Notes: generated from the sequence alone by a model not told the origin. A stretch of DNA of 64,000 nucleotides from Streptomyces spiroverticillatus (GCA_014650415.1 BMUX01000007.1:187761-251760); one strand, 5' to 3'. Positions 14,335 through 23,237 are shown, counted from the first letter of the stretch. Numbers and translations are program-made.

Positions 14335-17019
14335 ATGCCCGTGCCCCGGCCGGAAAACCCAGCGCCCGCCCCGCAGTTGATCGAACGCGACGCGGAACTG
14401 GACTCGGCCACGAAGGCCCTCGACGCCCTCTGCGCCACCCCCGCACCCCGCGGCGGAGTCCTCCTCTTCCGCGGCGAGGCAGGCATCGGCAAGACCGCCC
14501 TCCTCGCGGAGATCCAGCGCCGCGCCCGCGAGAGGGGCTGCGCCGTCTGGTCGGCGCGCGGCGGCGAGACGGTCGCCTCCGTCGCCTTCCACGTCGTACG
14601 CCATCTGCTCCAGCCGGCCCTCGCGGGCGCGAGCGAGACCACGACCCGCGAGCTGCTCGGCGAATGGCACAGCAGCCTCGCCCGCGCGCTGGGCATCCAC
14701 CCGCCCGGCAGTGACGTCCAGGCCGACCCACTGGGTGTCCGCGACGGCCTCGACGCCCTGATCGACACCCTCGCCGAACGTCACCACCCGCTGGTCCTGG
14801 TCGTCGACGACCTCCAGTGGAGCGACCTGGAGACCCTGCGCTGGCTGGTCCCGTTCGCCGCGCGCACCGACGCACCCCCGGTGCTGCTGGTCGCCGCGTA
14901 CCGGATCAACGAGGCGGACGGCGAGACCGCCACCCTGCTCCGCGAGCTGGACACCACGGTGCGCCGCCGGGGCACCGACGTCCTCCTCGGTCCGCTCTCG
15001 CCCCCGGGCACGGCCCTCTTCGCCCGGCGCGTGCTGGGCGAGCACGCCGACGACCCGTTCTGCCGCGAGGTGTGGGCGGTCACCGGCGGCAACCTCTTCG
15101 AGACCGTCGCGCTCGTCGCCCGCGCCAAGGCCCAGGAACTCGAACCGGTCGAGCGCACGGCGGGCGAACTGCGCCCCCTGATGGCGACCGAACGCCCCGA
15201 GGGGCTGATGGAGCGGCTCAAGGCGAAGGGCGGCCACACCCTCAGCTTCGCGTTCGCCGTCGCCGTCCTGGAGTCCGACGTCTCCCTGAAGCAGGCCGCC
15301 AAGGTCGTGAAGATCAGTGTCGGCGAAGCCGTCGAATGCGCCCAGTGGCTGCGCGACGCCCGCATCCTCAAGGGCGAGGACGAACACCTGGAGTTCGTCC
15401 ACCCGACCATCGCCACGGCCGTCAACGAGGCGGTGCCCACCTGGGTGCGCCTGGCGCGGTACGGCATCGTCGCCGAGGTCCTGCTCGAGGACGGGCGCGG
15501 CGCCGCCGCGGCGTCCCGGTACCTCATGGACGTACCGCCCGAGGCCAACGCCGACCTCGTCGAGCAGATGCGCGACGCCCACCGGGAGTACGTCGCGGTC
15601 GGCGCGCCCGACGCCGCCCGGCTCTGCCTCGAGCGGGCGCTCCAGGAGCCGCCGCTGCCCACGGTCCGGGCCCAGGTGCTGTACGAACTGGGCAAGCTCA
15701 TCACCCTCACCACCCCGGCCACCGCCGCCGACTACCTGAAGGAGGCCCTGGACCAGCCGGGCCTCGACGACGAGCAGCAGGCCGACGCCGTGTTCCTGCT
15801 GTCGCAGGCGCTCACCCACAACGACCAGGCCGCCGAGGCCGGTCAGATGGTGGCGCAAGTCGCCGAGGCGGCGGCCCCGGGCCTGCTGCGGATGCGGCTG
15901 CAGACCATCCAGTTCCTCTGGGAGGGCGTGTACGCCACCGAGTTCGACGGACCCGCCAGGTCCCGCCGGCTCAGGGAGGCCGCCGAAAAGGTCGAGGGCC
16001 GCGACACCACCGAGCAGGCCCTGCTGATGCTCCGTGCCTTCGACGCGACCGCCGTCGGCGAGGACGCCCAGACGATCGTGGAGATCGGCGACCGGGCGCT
16101 CGTCAACGACAGCCTGCCACCCGGCCTGAACTGGACCGACCAGACCTGGGGCTTCGAGGTGCCCGCCCTCCTCGGCCTCAGCTACGCCTTCGCCGACCGG
16201 CTCAACCACGCCGACGCCCTGTTCGCGGACGCCCGGCGGGCGTTCACCGAGGTCGGCTGGAGCGGCGGCCACCTGGCCTTCGCGTACGCGCTGACCGGCT
16301 ACGTCCAGCGCAGGCGCGGCAATCTGGTGCGCGCCGAGGAGGACCTGCGGGAGAGCGTCCGGCTCGCCGAGCGCATCGGGCACGGACTGCCCATGCACTG
16401 GGACGCCGTGTGCATGCTCATCGACACCCTGCTGGCCCGGGGCCGGGTCGACGAGGCCCAGAAGGCCGCCGAGGACTTCGGCGGCTTCCACGCCCCGTAC
16501 CCCACCACGATCGTCATCCCGGACGCCGCTTCGGTACGGGGCAGGCTGCTGCTCGCCCAGGGCCGCACCAAGGAGGCCGTCGCCGAACTCGAAGCGGCGG
16601 GCGAGGCCCTCAAGGCACGCGGCAGGCACAACACGGTGCTCGCACCGTGGGCCCTGGACCTGGCCCGTGCGGTCGCCCCCGACGACCCGGAGCGCGCGGC
16701 GGCCCTCGCCCGGTACGCCCGCGAGAAGGCGGAACGCTTCGGCACCAACACCGCGATCGGCGAAGCCATGCGCTGCCAGGCCGAGTTGGCCCAGGGGCAG
16801 ACCAGGGCGGAACTGCTGCGGCGCGCCGTGGACCTGCTCGGCTCGTCGCCGTGCAAGTACGAGCACGCGGGGGCCCGCATCGAATGGGGCATCGCCACCG
16901 GATCGCCCAGCGAACTGGAGAAGGGCCGCGCCATCGCGGTCACCTGCGGCGCTGCCGAACTGATCAAGTCCGCCGACCGGGCCCTGCGCGAGCTGGGCTT
17001 CCCGCACAGCGACAAGTGA
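14335..17019 (+). CDS. LAL-type AAA ATPase without a LuxR DNA-binding tail
   Basis: An 894-residue STAND-like ATPase resembling the large LuxR (LAL/MalT-like) regulators. Walker A is GEAGIGKT at 47-54 and Walker B is LVLVVDDLQWSD near residue 158; both look intact. The rest is a helical, TPR-like array. The C-terminus ends at ELIKSADRALRELGFPHSDK with no HTH, whereas LAL regulators normally end in a LuxR-type HTH of about 60 residues. The reading frame is clean to its stop and the neighbouring gene is convergent, so the HTH has not simply moved downstream. GGGGAAGGA abuts the ATG; GTG 14341 is an alternative start with better spacing. It may act through protein partners rather than DNA. Confidence 0.85.
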   Translation: MPVPRPENPAPAPQLIERDAELDSATKALDALCATPAPRGGVLLFRGEAGIGKTALLAEIQRRARERGCAVWSARGGETVASVAFHVVRHLLQPALAGASETTTRELLGEWHSSLARALGIHPPGSDVQADPLGVRDGLDALIDTLAERHHPLVLVVDDLQWSDLETLRWLVPFAARTDAPPVLLVAAYRINEADGETATLLRELDTTVRRRGTDVLLGPLSPPGTALFARRVLGEHADDPFCREVWAVTGGNLFETVALVARAKAQELEPVERTAGELRPLMATERPEGLMERLKAKGGHTLSFAFAVAVLESDVSLKQAAKVVKISVGEAVECAQWLRDARILKGEDEHLEFVHPTIATAVNEAVPTWVRLARYGIVAEVLLEDGRGAAAASRYLMDVPPEANADLVEQMRDAHREYVAVGAPDAARLCLERALQEPPLPTVRAQVLYELGKLITLTTPATAADYLKEALDQPGLDDEQQADAVFLLSQALTHNDQAAEAGQMVAQVAEAAAPGLLRMRLQTIQFLWEGVYATEFDGPARSRRLREAAEKVEGRDTTEQALLMLRAFDATAVGEDAQTIVEIGDRALVNDSLPPGLNWTDQTWGFEVPALLGLSYAFADRLNHADALFADARRAFTEVGWSGGHLAFAYALTGYVQRRRGNLVRAEEDLRESVRLAERIGHGLPMHWDAVCMLIDTLLARGRVDEAQKAAEDFGGFHAPYPTTIVIPDAASVRGRLLLAQGRTKEAVAELEAAGEALKARGRHNTVLAPWALDLARAVAPDDPERAAALARYAREKAERFGTNTAIGEAMRCQAELAQGQTRAELLRRAVDLLGSSPCKYEHAGARIEWGIATGSPSELEKGRAIAVTCGAAELIKSADRALRELGFPHSDK

Positions 17020-17043
17020 CGCGCCCGGGCCCCCGCGCGGACG

Positions 17044-18339
17044 CTACTTCTCCAGCTCCTTGTGCGCGTTCTCCGGCAGCCGGAAGAACACCACCGACGA
17101 CACCAGGCACAACGCCGCGACGTACCACGGGAACAGCCCCGGATTGCCGATCTCCTTGAACAGCGTCCCCATGTACGGCGCGGTCCCGCCGAACATCGCC
17201 ACCGTCAGCGAGTACGGGAACCCGATCCCCGAGGCGCGCACCTTCGCCGGGAAGATCTCCGCGTTGACCGCCGCCGAGATCGACGTGAACCCCGTCAGCA
17301 GCACCATCCCCGCGCAGCTCACCAGCACCAGCGTCCCGAACGACACACCCCCGTCGACCACCCGCAGCAGCGGCACGATCAAGAGCGCGAACCCGAGCCC
17401 CGAGAACAGCAGCAGCGGCCTGCGCCCGATCCGGTCCGAGAGCAGCCCGCCCAGCGGCTGGAGCACCGCGAAGAACGCCAGCGAGATCGTCCCCGCGAGC
17501 AGCGCGTCCGACTTGTCGAAGCCGCCGTTCAGCTCGGCGTAGGTCGGCAGGTAGGAGGTCCACGTGTAGTACGAGATGGTGCCGCCCGCGGTGATCCCGC
17601 AGATCAGCAGCGACTGGCGCGGATACTTCCGCAGCGCGTCGAACAGCCCCGGCCGCTCGGTGCGCTCCGCCGGCGCGTGCGTCTCGTGCGCCCCACGACG
17701 AATCCAGAACCCCACGAGGCTCAGCAGCGCCCCGAGGACGAACGGCACCCGCCACCCCCACCCGTCCATCTGCCCGTCGCTCAGGTTCGACACCAGCAGC
17801 GCGGCGATCCCGGACGCGGCGAGCTGTCCGGCAGTCGTGGAGACGTACTGGAAACTGGAGAACAGCCCGCGCCGTCCGGGCCCCGCCGACTCCACCAGGA
17901 AGGTCGTCGAAGCGGCGAACTCCCCGCCCACGGACAGACCTTGGAGCAGCCGCGCCACCACCAGGACCACCGGCGCGAGCACCCCCACCGACGCGTACGT
18001 CGGCGTCAGCCCCACCAGCAGACTGCTGCCGCCCATCAGCAGGATCGTCACCGTCAGCGCGGCCCGCCGCCCGTGCCGGTCCGCGACCGCCCCGAGCAGC
18101 AGCCCGCCGACCGGCCGCATGAAGAACCCGACCGCGAACACCGCGAACGTCGACAGCAACGGCACCAGCGGGCTGCCCGCGCTCTTCGGGAAGATCTGCG
18201 CCGCGATGAAGGTGGCGAGGAAGGTGTACGCGTACCAGTCGTACCACTCCACGGCGTTGCCGACGGAGGCGGCGAGGAGTTGCCTGAGCGGCTTGCGGAC
18301 GGGGTTCGGCGGCGCGGCCGGCCTGGTCGTCTCAGTCAT
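17044..18339 (-). CDS. MFS transporter, metabolite:H+ symporter (ProP-like) family
   Basis: A 431-residue twelve-helix transporter of the MHS family. Diagnostic segments are ASVGNAVEWYDWYAYTF near the start, GAVADRHGRRAAL between helices 2 and 3, LLQGLSVGGEFAAS in helix 4, and GLLSDRIGRRPLL in the second half. This family includes ProP, which carries betaine, proline, ectoine and carnitine, so a quaternary-ammonium substrate fits the neighbouring carnitine genes. The ATG at 18339 lies two bases after the esterase stop (TGATCATG), so translation is coupled and the longer upstream extension is rejected. Confidence 0.9.
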   Translation of the reverse strand: MTETTRPAAPPNPVRKPLRQLLAASVGNAVEWYDWYAYTFLATFIAAQIFPKSAGSPLVPLLSTFAVFAVGFFMRPVGGLLLGAVADRHGRRAALTVTILLMGGSSLLVGLTPTYASVGVLAPVVLVVARLLQGLSVGGEFAASTTFLVESAGPGRRGLFSSFQYVSTTAGQLAASGIAALLVSNLSDGQMDGWGWRVPFVLGALLSLVGFWIRRGAHETHAPAERTERPGLFDALRKYPRQSLLICGITAGGTISYYTWTSYLPTYAELNGGFDKSDALLAGTISLAFFAVLQPLGGLLSDRIGRRPLLLFSGLGFALLIVPLLRVVDGGVSFGTLVLVSCAGMVLLTGFTSISAAVNAEIFPAKVRASGIGFPYSLTVAMFGGTAPYMGTLFKEIGNPGLFPWYVAALCLVSSVVFFRLPENAHKELEK

Positions 18340-18341
18340 GA

Positions 18342-19538
18342 TCAGGACAATTGTCGAATCGGGGGAGCGGCACAAGAGCCTGATGTGAAGGGCGCGTTAA
18401 GGAGTGATGCGCCCGGGAGCCCGTCGCCGAGGACCCTGCGCAGTGCGCCGAGGAAGCGCTGGGCGAACACCGGGTGCCCGGTCGGCCCCGGATGCAGCCG
18501 GTCCAGGCCCGGCGGCTCCAGCATCAGCGGGACCTCGCGCGGCCCGAACACGTCGAGCCCGTTGATGTGGCGCAGCTCCACGTCGCCGTGCGCGCGCAGG
18601 AGGTGGACGACGTCGCGGGTGCGCGCGCGGATCTCCTCGACGGTCATCCCGGTCGGCCCGCGCAGCGTCTCGCGGTCCGGCGCGACGATGGTCGACATCA
18701 GGACGAACGGGGTGTCGGGGTGCCGTTCGCGGACCGTACGGACGAAGCCGATGAGCGCGGCGTCGAAGGCGCCCGGACTGTGGCTGCCGAGCGACTGGAC
18801 GTTGATCCCCACGCAGGCCGTGAGGAGTTCGGCGGGCAGGTCGCGCATCAGACGTGCGGTCATCGGCTGGAGGCAGCAGGCCGCGCCCATCGCCAGCGAC
18901 GTCAGGTCGAGCCCGGCGCTGCGGGCGACCAGCGCGGGCCAGGCGCGGACCGGCGAGGGGGCCCCGCGCCCCTGGGAGATGGAGCTTCCGTAGTGCACCC
19001 AGCGCGGCAGCACGGCGGTGTCGGGGGCGAGCGCCGCGCCCGCGTCCAGGACCAGGGAACGCAACCGGAACTGGCTGTACGTCGGCAGCCACAGCTCCAC
19101 CGTGACCATCCGCCCCGGCAGGCGCACCGTCCGGAACTGCGCGTCACCGCCGTGGGCCGTCAGCTCGACCGTCTCCACCGGCCGCCCGTCGCAGACCACG
19201 TCGAGCCGGGGCTGCTCCTGCACGCCGGTCAGCCGGGGCGCCGGGTCGGCCTGGTAGCGGCAGACCAGCGAACCGCTGTCGGTACGGAACGTCAGCCGCA
19301 CCCCGGCGGGCATCGCCGCCCGGCCTATGCCGCCCTCGGGCAGATACAGCCTCGCCTCCTCGTGGGGCACCCGCCAGGGGGAGAACCAGGCGCCGCCGGG
19401 ACCGCGCTGCACGGAGACGGCGCCGCGGAAGCGGAGAGCGGGGTGGTCGCCGGGGACGGTGCCGTTCTCCGTACGGGTCTGCGCAGGGGGCTGCGTATGG
19501 GGCTCGGGGGTCGGGGGATCGGGTGTCGCGTCGGTCAC
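18342..19538 (-). CDS. SGNH/GDSL-family esterase
   Basis: A 398-residue hydrolase. An N-terminal beta-sandwich-like domain (about 30-165) precedes the SGNH catalytic domain: nucleophile Ser in WVHYGSSISQG, oxyanion Asn in CVGINVQSLGSHS, and the DRLHPGPTGH segment carrying the Asp-x-x-His pair. There is no signal peptide, so it acts in the cytoplasm. GTG start is preceded by GGAAGGA at seven bases. It is first in a two-gene operon with the MHS transporter and diverges from the XRE-TetR regulator of a carnitine-type pathway. I infer a role in cleaving acylcarnitines or a similar ester after uptake, analogous in function to the short-chain acylcarnitine hydrolase of Pseudomonas. Confidence 0.88.
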   Translation of the reverse strand: MTDATPDPPTPEPHTQPPAQTRTENGTVPGDHPALRFRGAVSVQRGPGGAWFSPWRVPHEEARLYLPEGGIGRAAMPAGVRLTFRTDSGSLVCRYQADPAPRLTGVQEQPRLDVVCDGRPVETVELTAHGGDAQFRTVRLPGRMVTVELWLPTYSQFRLRSLVLDAGAALAPDTAVLPRWVHYGSSISQGRGAPSPVRAWPALVARSAGLDLTSLAMGAACCLQPMTARLMRDLPAELLTACVGINVQSLGSHSPGAFDAALIGFVRTVRERHPDTPFVLMSTIVAPDRETLRGPTGMTVEEIRARTRDVVHLLRAHGDVELRHINGLDVFGPREVPLMLEPPGLDRLHPGPTGHPVFAQRFLGALRRVLGDGLPGASLLNAPFTSGSCAAPPIRQLS

Positions 19539-19567
19539 TCTTGGGTCCTTCCGCGGGAATCGTGTCT

Positions 19568-19633
19568 GACTGACTCATCAGTCGGGATCTCAACGCACTG
19601 GTTGGAGGTGGCAGGCGTTGAGATTTGCTCAAC
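19568..19633. promoter_or_regulatory. Divergent operator region with inverted repeats
   Basis: Between the esterase and the XRE-TetR gene lie a perfect 6-bp inverted repeat GACTGA-CTCA-TCAGTC (19568-19583), a shorter CAAC-N6-GTTG, and a 6-bp repeat GTTGAG-ATTTG-CTCAAC (19617-19633). The positions suit control of both divergent units by the adjacent regulator. Confidence 0.45.
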
Positions 19634-19654
19634 ATGTGCGTACGGTGGCCGACC

Positions 19655-20566
19655 ATGCAGAACGAACCAGCCGACACAGCGGCCGACGACGTGGCGGCCC
19701 GGGTCCGGGAGGTCGTCGCGGCCGCCGGAGTCAGCCAGCGGGAGTTCGCCCGGCGGGTCGTGATGGACCCCTCGAAACTGTCCCGCTCGCTGGGCGGCAC
19801 CCGTCGGTTCACCGCCGCGGAACTGGCCAGGATCGCCGACACGGCCGGAGCCGACGTGGGCTGGCTGATGGGATCGCTGCCGGGCTCGCGCACGCCTGCG
19901 GCCGCGCCGGTACGACGTACCCGCGACACCGGCACGACCGCCGCCGCACCGGACGGCGGCCGGCCCCTCCAGATCGTGCGGGAGGCCGTCCGGCTCATCG
20001 CCGAACGCGGATTCCACGCGGTACGGGTCGCCGACATCGCCGAGGCCTGCGCCACCAGCACCGCCACCATCCACTACCACTTCCCGGGCCGGGACGACCT
20101 GCTCGAAGCCGCCGTCCGCTGGTGCATGGACGAGGACACGGCGCGCCGGGCCGCCCGTACGGCCGAGGCCCACAACGCCGCCGACGAACTGCACCAGCTC
20201 ATCGAGCTCCAGGTCCCGTACAGCGAGCAGCAGCGCCGCCAGTGGCTCGTCTGGGTCGACCTCTGGGCCCAGGCGGCACGCTCGACCGTCGTGGGCCGGC
20301 TGCACGTCGACTACTACCGGCAGTGGCGGGACACCGTCGCCGACGTCGTACGCCGCGGAGTCGCCCAGGGCGCCTTCAGGCCCGGCACCGACCCCGAGGG
20401 CGCGGCGCTGCGTCTCACCGCCCTCATCGACGGGCTCGCCGCCCAGGTGCTCGCCTCGACGCCCGGCGCCGTCGGCGGGACGAGCGCCGAGGACATGCAC
20501 GGCGCACTCCTCGACCACGTGGCCACGACCCTCCTCCACGTCCGGCCCACCCCCTCCCGTGCCTGA
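19655..20566 (+). CDS. XRE-TetR fusion transcriptional regulator
   Basis: A 303-residue regulator with two DNA-binding modules. Residues about 10-72 form a Cro/C1-type HTH (GVSQREFARRVVMDPSKLSR). After a Pro/Thr-rich linker, residues about 108-160 form a TetR HTH (IAERGFHAVRVADIAEAC, IHYHFPGRDDLL), followed by the TetR ligand/dimer domain. Such fusions are unusual compared with single-HTH TetR proteins of about 200 residues. Start: ATG 19655 has GGTGG seven bases upstream; ATG 19634 is an alternative but falls at the edge of an inverted repeat. The gene diverges from the esterase-transporter pair and leads the BKACE-dehydrogenase-thioesterase genes, so it probably regulates both in response to carnitine or an intermediate. 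Confidence 0.88.
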   Translation: MQNEPADTAADDVAARVREVVAAAGVSQREFARRVVMDPSKLSRSLGGTRRFTAAELARIADTAGADVGWLMGSLPGSRTPAAAPVRRTRDTGTTAAAPDGGRPLQIVREAVRLIAERGFHAVRVADIAEACATSTATIHYHFPGRDDLLEAAVRWCMDEDTARRAARTAEAHNAADELHQLIELQVPYSEQQRRQWLVWVDLWAQAARSTVVGRLHVDYYRQWRDTVADVVRRGVAQGAFRPGTDPEGAALRLTALIDGLAAQVLASTPGAVGGTSAEDMHGALLDHVATTLLHVRPTPSRA

Positions 20567-20636
20567 GCGGCCGGCTCTCATGCCCGAGTGCCCTCCTCCC
20601 GTGCCTGAGCGGCCGGCTCTCATGCCTGAGTGACCC
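20553..20636. repeat. 42-bp direct tandem duplication
   Basis: Two adjacent 42-bp copies (20553-20594 and 20595-20636), nearly identical. The first includes the stop codon of the XRE-TetR gene, the second lies in the gap before the BKACE gene. Probably a recent slippage or duplication event. Confidence 0.85.
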
Positions 20637-20702
20637 ACTCCCCGCTTGATCGGTCCCCTCCTCCGTACGTCCCCAACCACCGCTCCCCGTAAGGAGATTC
20701 GC

Positions 20703-21596
20703 ATGACTGTGAACCAGGACGTCATCATCACCTGCGCCCTCACCGGCGCGGGCGACACCGTCCGAAAGAGCCCCCACGTTCCCGTCACCCCCGAGCAGAT
20801 AGCCACCTCCGCCGTCGAGGCGGCCGAGGCCGGGGCCGCCGTCGTGCACATCCATGTGCGCGACCCCGAGACCGGCGACCCGTCCCGCGACCCGCACCTC
20901 TACCGCGAGGTCGTCGAGCGGATCAAGGAGACCGGCACCGACGTCGTCATCAACCTCACCGCCGGCATGGGCGGCGACCTGGTGATCGACCCGGACCAGC
21001 CGCTCAAGGACTTCCCGCTGCCCGGCACCGACCTGGTCGGCGGACTCGACCGGCTCCCGCACGTCGAGGACCTCCTCCCCGACATCTGCACCCTCGACTG
21101 CGGCTCGCTGAACTTCGGCGACAACCTCTACATCTCCACGCCCGACATGCTGCGCGCGGGCGCCAAGCGCATCCAGGAGCTGGGCGTACGGCCCGAGTTG
21201 GAGATCTTCGACACCGGCCAGCTGTGGTTCGCCAAGCAGCTCAAGGACGAGGGGCTGCTCGACGACCCGACCGTCTTCCAGCTCTGCATGGGCATCCCGT
21301 GGGGCGCGCCCGCCGACCCCGGCGTCCTCCAGTCGATGGTCAACATGCTGCCCGAGGGCGCCCAGTTCGCCAGCTTCGCGCTCGGCCGGATGCAGATGCC
21401 GTGGGTGGCCCAGTCCATCCTGCTCGGCGGGCACGTCCGGGTCGGCCTGGAGGACAACCTCTACCTCGGCAAGGGCAACAAGGCCACCAACGCCCAGCTC
21501 GTCGAACGCGCCGTCACCATCACCGAGTCGCTCGGCTCCCGGGTCGCCACCCCCGACGAGGCCCGCGCCAAGCTGGGGCTCAAGCCGCGCGCCTGA
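20703..21596 (+). CDS. BKACE (beta-keto acid cleavage enzyme), dehydrocarnitine-type candidate
   Basis: A 297-residue (beta/alpha)8 zinc enzyme of the BKACE/DUF849 family, which condenses acetyl-CoA with a beta-keto acid and cleaves it to acetoacetate plus a new CoA ester. Zinc ligands His49 and His51 are in VVHIHVRDP, and the later LEDNLYL supplies the conserved Glu. The start has AAGGAG at eight bases. With the next two genes it matches the cdhC-cdhA-cdhB order for carnitine use, in which 3-dehydrocarnitine becomes betainyl-CoA. Other beta-keto acid substrates remain possible, since the family is broad. Confidence 0.9.
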   Translation: MTVNQDVIITCALTGAGDTVRKSPHVPVTPEQIATSAVEAAEAGAAVVHIHVRDPETGDPSRDPHLYREVVERIKETGTDVVINLTAGMGGDLVIDPDQPLKDFPLPGTDLVGGLDRLPHVEDLLPDICTLDCGSLNFGDNLYISTPDMLRAGAKRIQELGVRPELEIFDTGQLWFAKQLKDEGLLDDPTVFQLCMGIPWGAPADPGVLQSMVNMLPEGAQFASFALGRMQMPWVAQSILLGGHVRVGLEDNLYLGKGNKATNAQLVERAVTITESLGSRVATPDEARAKLGLKPRA

Positions 21597-21669
21597 GTCC
21601 TGAACGCCCGCGCGCCCGCGTTCTGACCACTCGTCAAACCTGCCTGAAGCACGAGGAGTTCCTCCCACC

Positions 21670-22659
21670 GTGAGTTCCCCCGGCCTGTCTTCCCCCACGC
21701 CCCCCTGCGCCCCCGAGGACGTGCGCCGCGTCGCCTGTGTCGGCGCCGGTGTCATCGGCGGCGGCTGGGTCGCCCACTTCCTGGCCCGCGGCTACGACGT
21801 CACCGCATGGGACCCGGCCCCCGACGCCGAGCAGAAGCTGCGCCGCCTCGTCGACGCCGCCTGGCCCGCCCTCACCCAGCTCGGGCTCGCCGAGGGTGCC
21901 TCCCCGGACCGGCTCACCGTCACCGCGACCCTCCAGGAGGCCGTCGCCGACGCCCAGTTCGTGCAGGAGAGCGCACCCGAGAAGCTCGACCTCAAGCGCG
22001 ACCTGCTGCGGCAGCTCGACGCCGCCGCCCCCGCCGGTGTCGTCATCGCCTCCTCCACCTCCGGCTACCCCATGACCGACATGCAGACCGAGGCCGCCGA
22101 CCCCGGCCGCCTCGTCGTCGGCCACCCCTTCAACCCGCCCTACCTCATCCCCCTGGTCGAGGTCGTCGGCGGCGAGCGCACCAGCGCCGACGCCGTCGCC
22201 TGGTCGTCCCGCTTCTACGAGGTCGCGGGCAAGTCCGTCATCACCATGGACCGCGAGGTCCCCGGCTTCATCGCCAACCGCCTCCAGGAAGCCCTGTGGC
22301 GCGAGGCCCTGCACATGGTCGCCAACGGCGAGGCCACCGTCCGCGAGATCGACGACTCGATCACCGAGGGACCCGGCCTGCGCTGGGCGTTCATGGGCCC
22401 CATGCTCACCTTCGCGCTCGCGGGCGGCGAGGGCGGCATGGCCCACATGCTCGACCACTTCGGCCCGTCCCTGAAGTCCCCGTGGACCCGCCTCGAAGCC
22501 CCCGAACTCGACAAGAAGCTGTACGACGCCGTGGTCGCCGGATGCGACGACGCGGCCGACGGCCGCACCATCGCGGACCTCGTCGCCGAACGCGACCAGG
22601 GCGTCATCGACGTCCTGCGCGCCACCGGCCGCCTCCGCACTCAGGGGGAGGCCAAGTGA
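21670..22659 (+). CDS. 3-hydroxyacyl-CoA dehydrogenase family, L-carnitine dehydrogenase candidate
   Basis: A 329-residue NAD-dependent dehydrogenase. The Rossmann motif VGAGVIGGGW starts near residue 24, the catalytic region holds GHPFNPPYLIPLVEVVGGERT with the conserved His, and the helical C-terminal domain carries FIANRLQEALWREALHMV. The presence of one C-terminal domain and the short length match L-carnitine dehydrogenases, which oxidise carnitine to 3-dehydrocarnitine. The GTG start has GAGGAG twelve bases upstream. Its stop overlaps the thioesterase start (GTGA). The neighbouring BKACE and thioesterase strongly favour the carnitine assignment over fatty-acid oxidation. Confidence 0.9.
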   Translation: MSSPGLSSPTPPCAPEDVRRVACVGAGVIGGGWVAHFLARGYDVTAWDPAPDAEQKLRRLVDAAWPALTQLGLAEGASPDRLTVTATLQEAVADAQFVQESAPEKLDLKRDLLRQLDAAAPAGVVIASSTSGYPMTDMQTEAADPGRLVVGHPFNPPYLIPLVEVVGGERTSADAVAWSSRFYEVAGKSVITMDREVPGFIANRLQEALWREALHMVANGEATVREIDDSITEGPGLRWAFMGPMLTFALAGGEGGMAHMLDHFGPSLKSPWTRLEAPELDKKLYDAVVAGCDDAADGRTIADLVAERDQGVIDVLRATGRLRTQGEAK

Positions 22660-23237
22660 GCGGCGAAGCACGCGTGGGGGACCGCCAGGACGTCACCGAC
22701 ACCGCCGAACTGAACGGCGCCGTCGACTGCCTGCCGCTCGTCCACCACACGGTCCGCCCCGAGTGGATCGACTACAACGGCCACATGAGCGAGGCCTTCT
22801 ACGTCCTCGTCTTCGGGTACGCCACCGACGCCATGATGATCGAGACCGGGCTGCACGCGGGCTACCGCGAGTCCACCGGCTGCTCCCTCTACACCGTCGA
22901 GGCGCACATCCGCTACCTCAGCGACGTGCCCGAGGGCGCCCGCCTCGCCGTTCGCACCCGGGTGCTGGGCGTCGACGCGAAGAAGCTGCGCTTCACCCAC
23001 GAGCTGTTCGTCGTGGACACCGAGGTGTCGGGGGAGACGCCCACCACCCTGCCGACCGAGGCCCGGCCGGTGGCCACCACCGAACTCCTCGCCCTGCACG
23101 TCGACCAGGCGGCGGGCCGCGCCACCGGCTTCCCGGAGATCATCCGCGAACGACTGGCCGGTCTGCGTGAGGACGCCCCGTCCTGGGCGGGCCGCGCCAT
23201 CGTGGAGGTGCCGTCGGCGGCGGCAGCCCCGGCCTAG
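22656..23237 (+). CDS. Hot-dog fold thioesterase, betainyl-CoA type candidate
   Basis: A 193-residue 4HBT-like thioesterase. The family signature HHTVRPEWIDYNGHMSEAFY lies near residues 30-50, followed by the beta-sheet core (YTVEAHIRYLSDVPEGARL, RVLGVDAKKLRFTHELF). GTG overlaps the dehydrogenase stop by four bases and GGGGGAGG precedes it. In Pseudomonas a homologous protein follows, or is fused to, carnitine dehydrogenase and releases betaine from betainyl-CoA; the same job is inferred here. The stop codon shares CTAG with the convergent SWIM gene stop. Confidence 0.88.
   Translation: MSGEARVGDRQDVTDTAELNGAVDCLPLVHHTVRPEWIDYNGHMSEAFYVLVFGYATDAMMIETGLHAGYRESTGCSLYTVEAHIRYLSDVPEGARLAVRTRVLGVDAKKLRFTHELFVVDTEVSGETPTTLPTEARPVATTELLALHVDQAAGRATGFPEIIRERLAGLREDAPSWAGRAIVEVPSAAAAPA

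Noticed and set aside
13684..17007. A 1107-codon minus-strand frame
   Set aside because: Antisense shadow of the LAL-type ATPase; low-complexity composition and no ribosome site.
17020..17043. Terminator between the convergent LAL and MFS genes
   Set aside because: Only a short 5-bp GC dyad is present in 24 bases; too weak to annotate.
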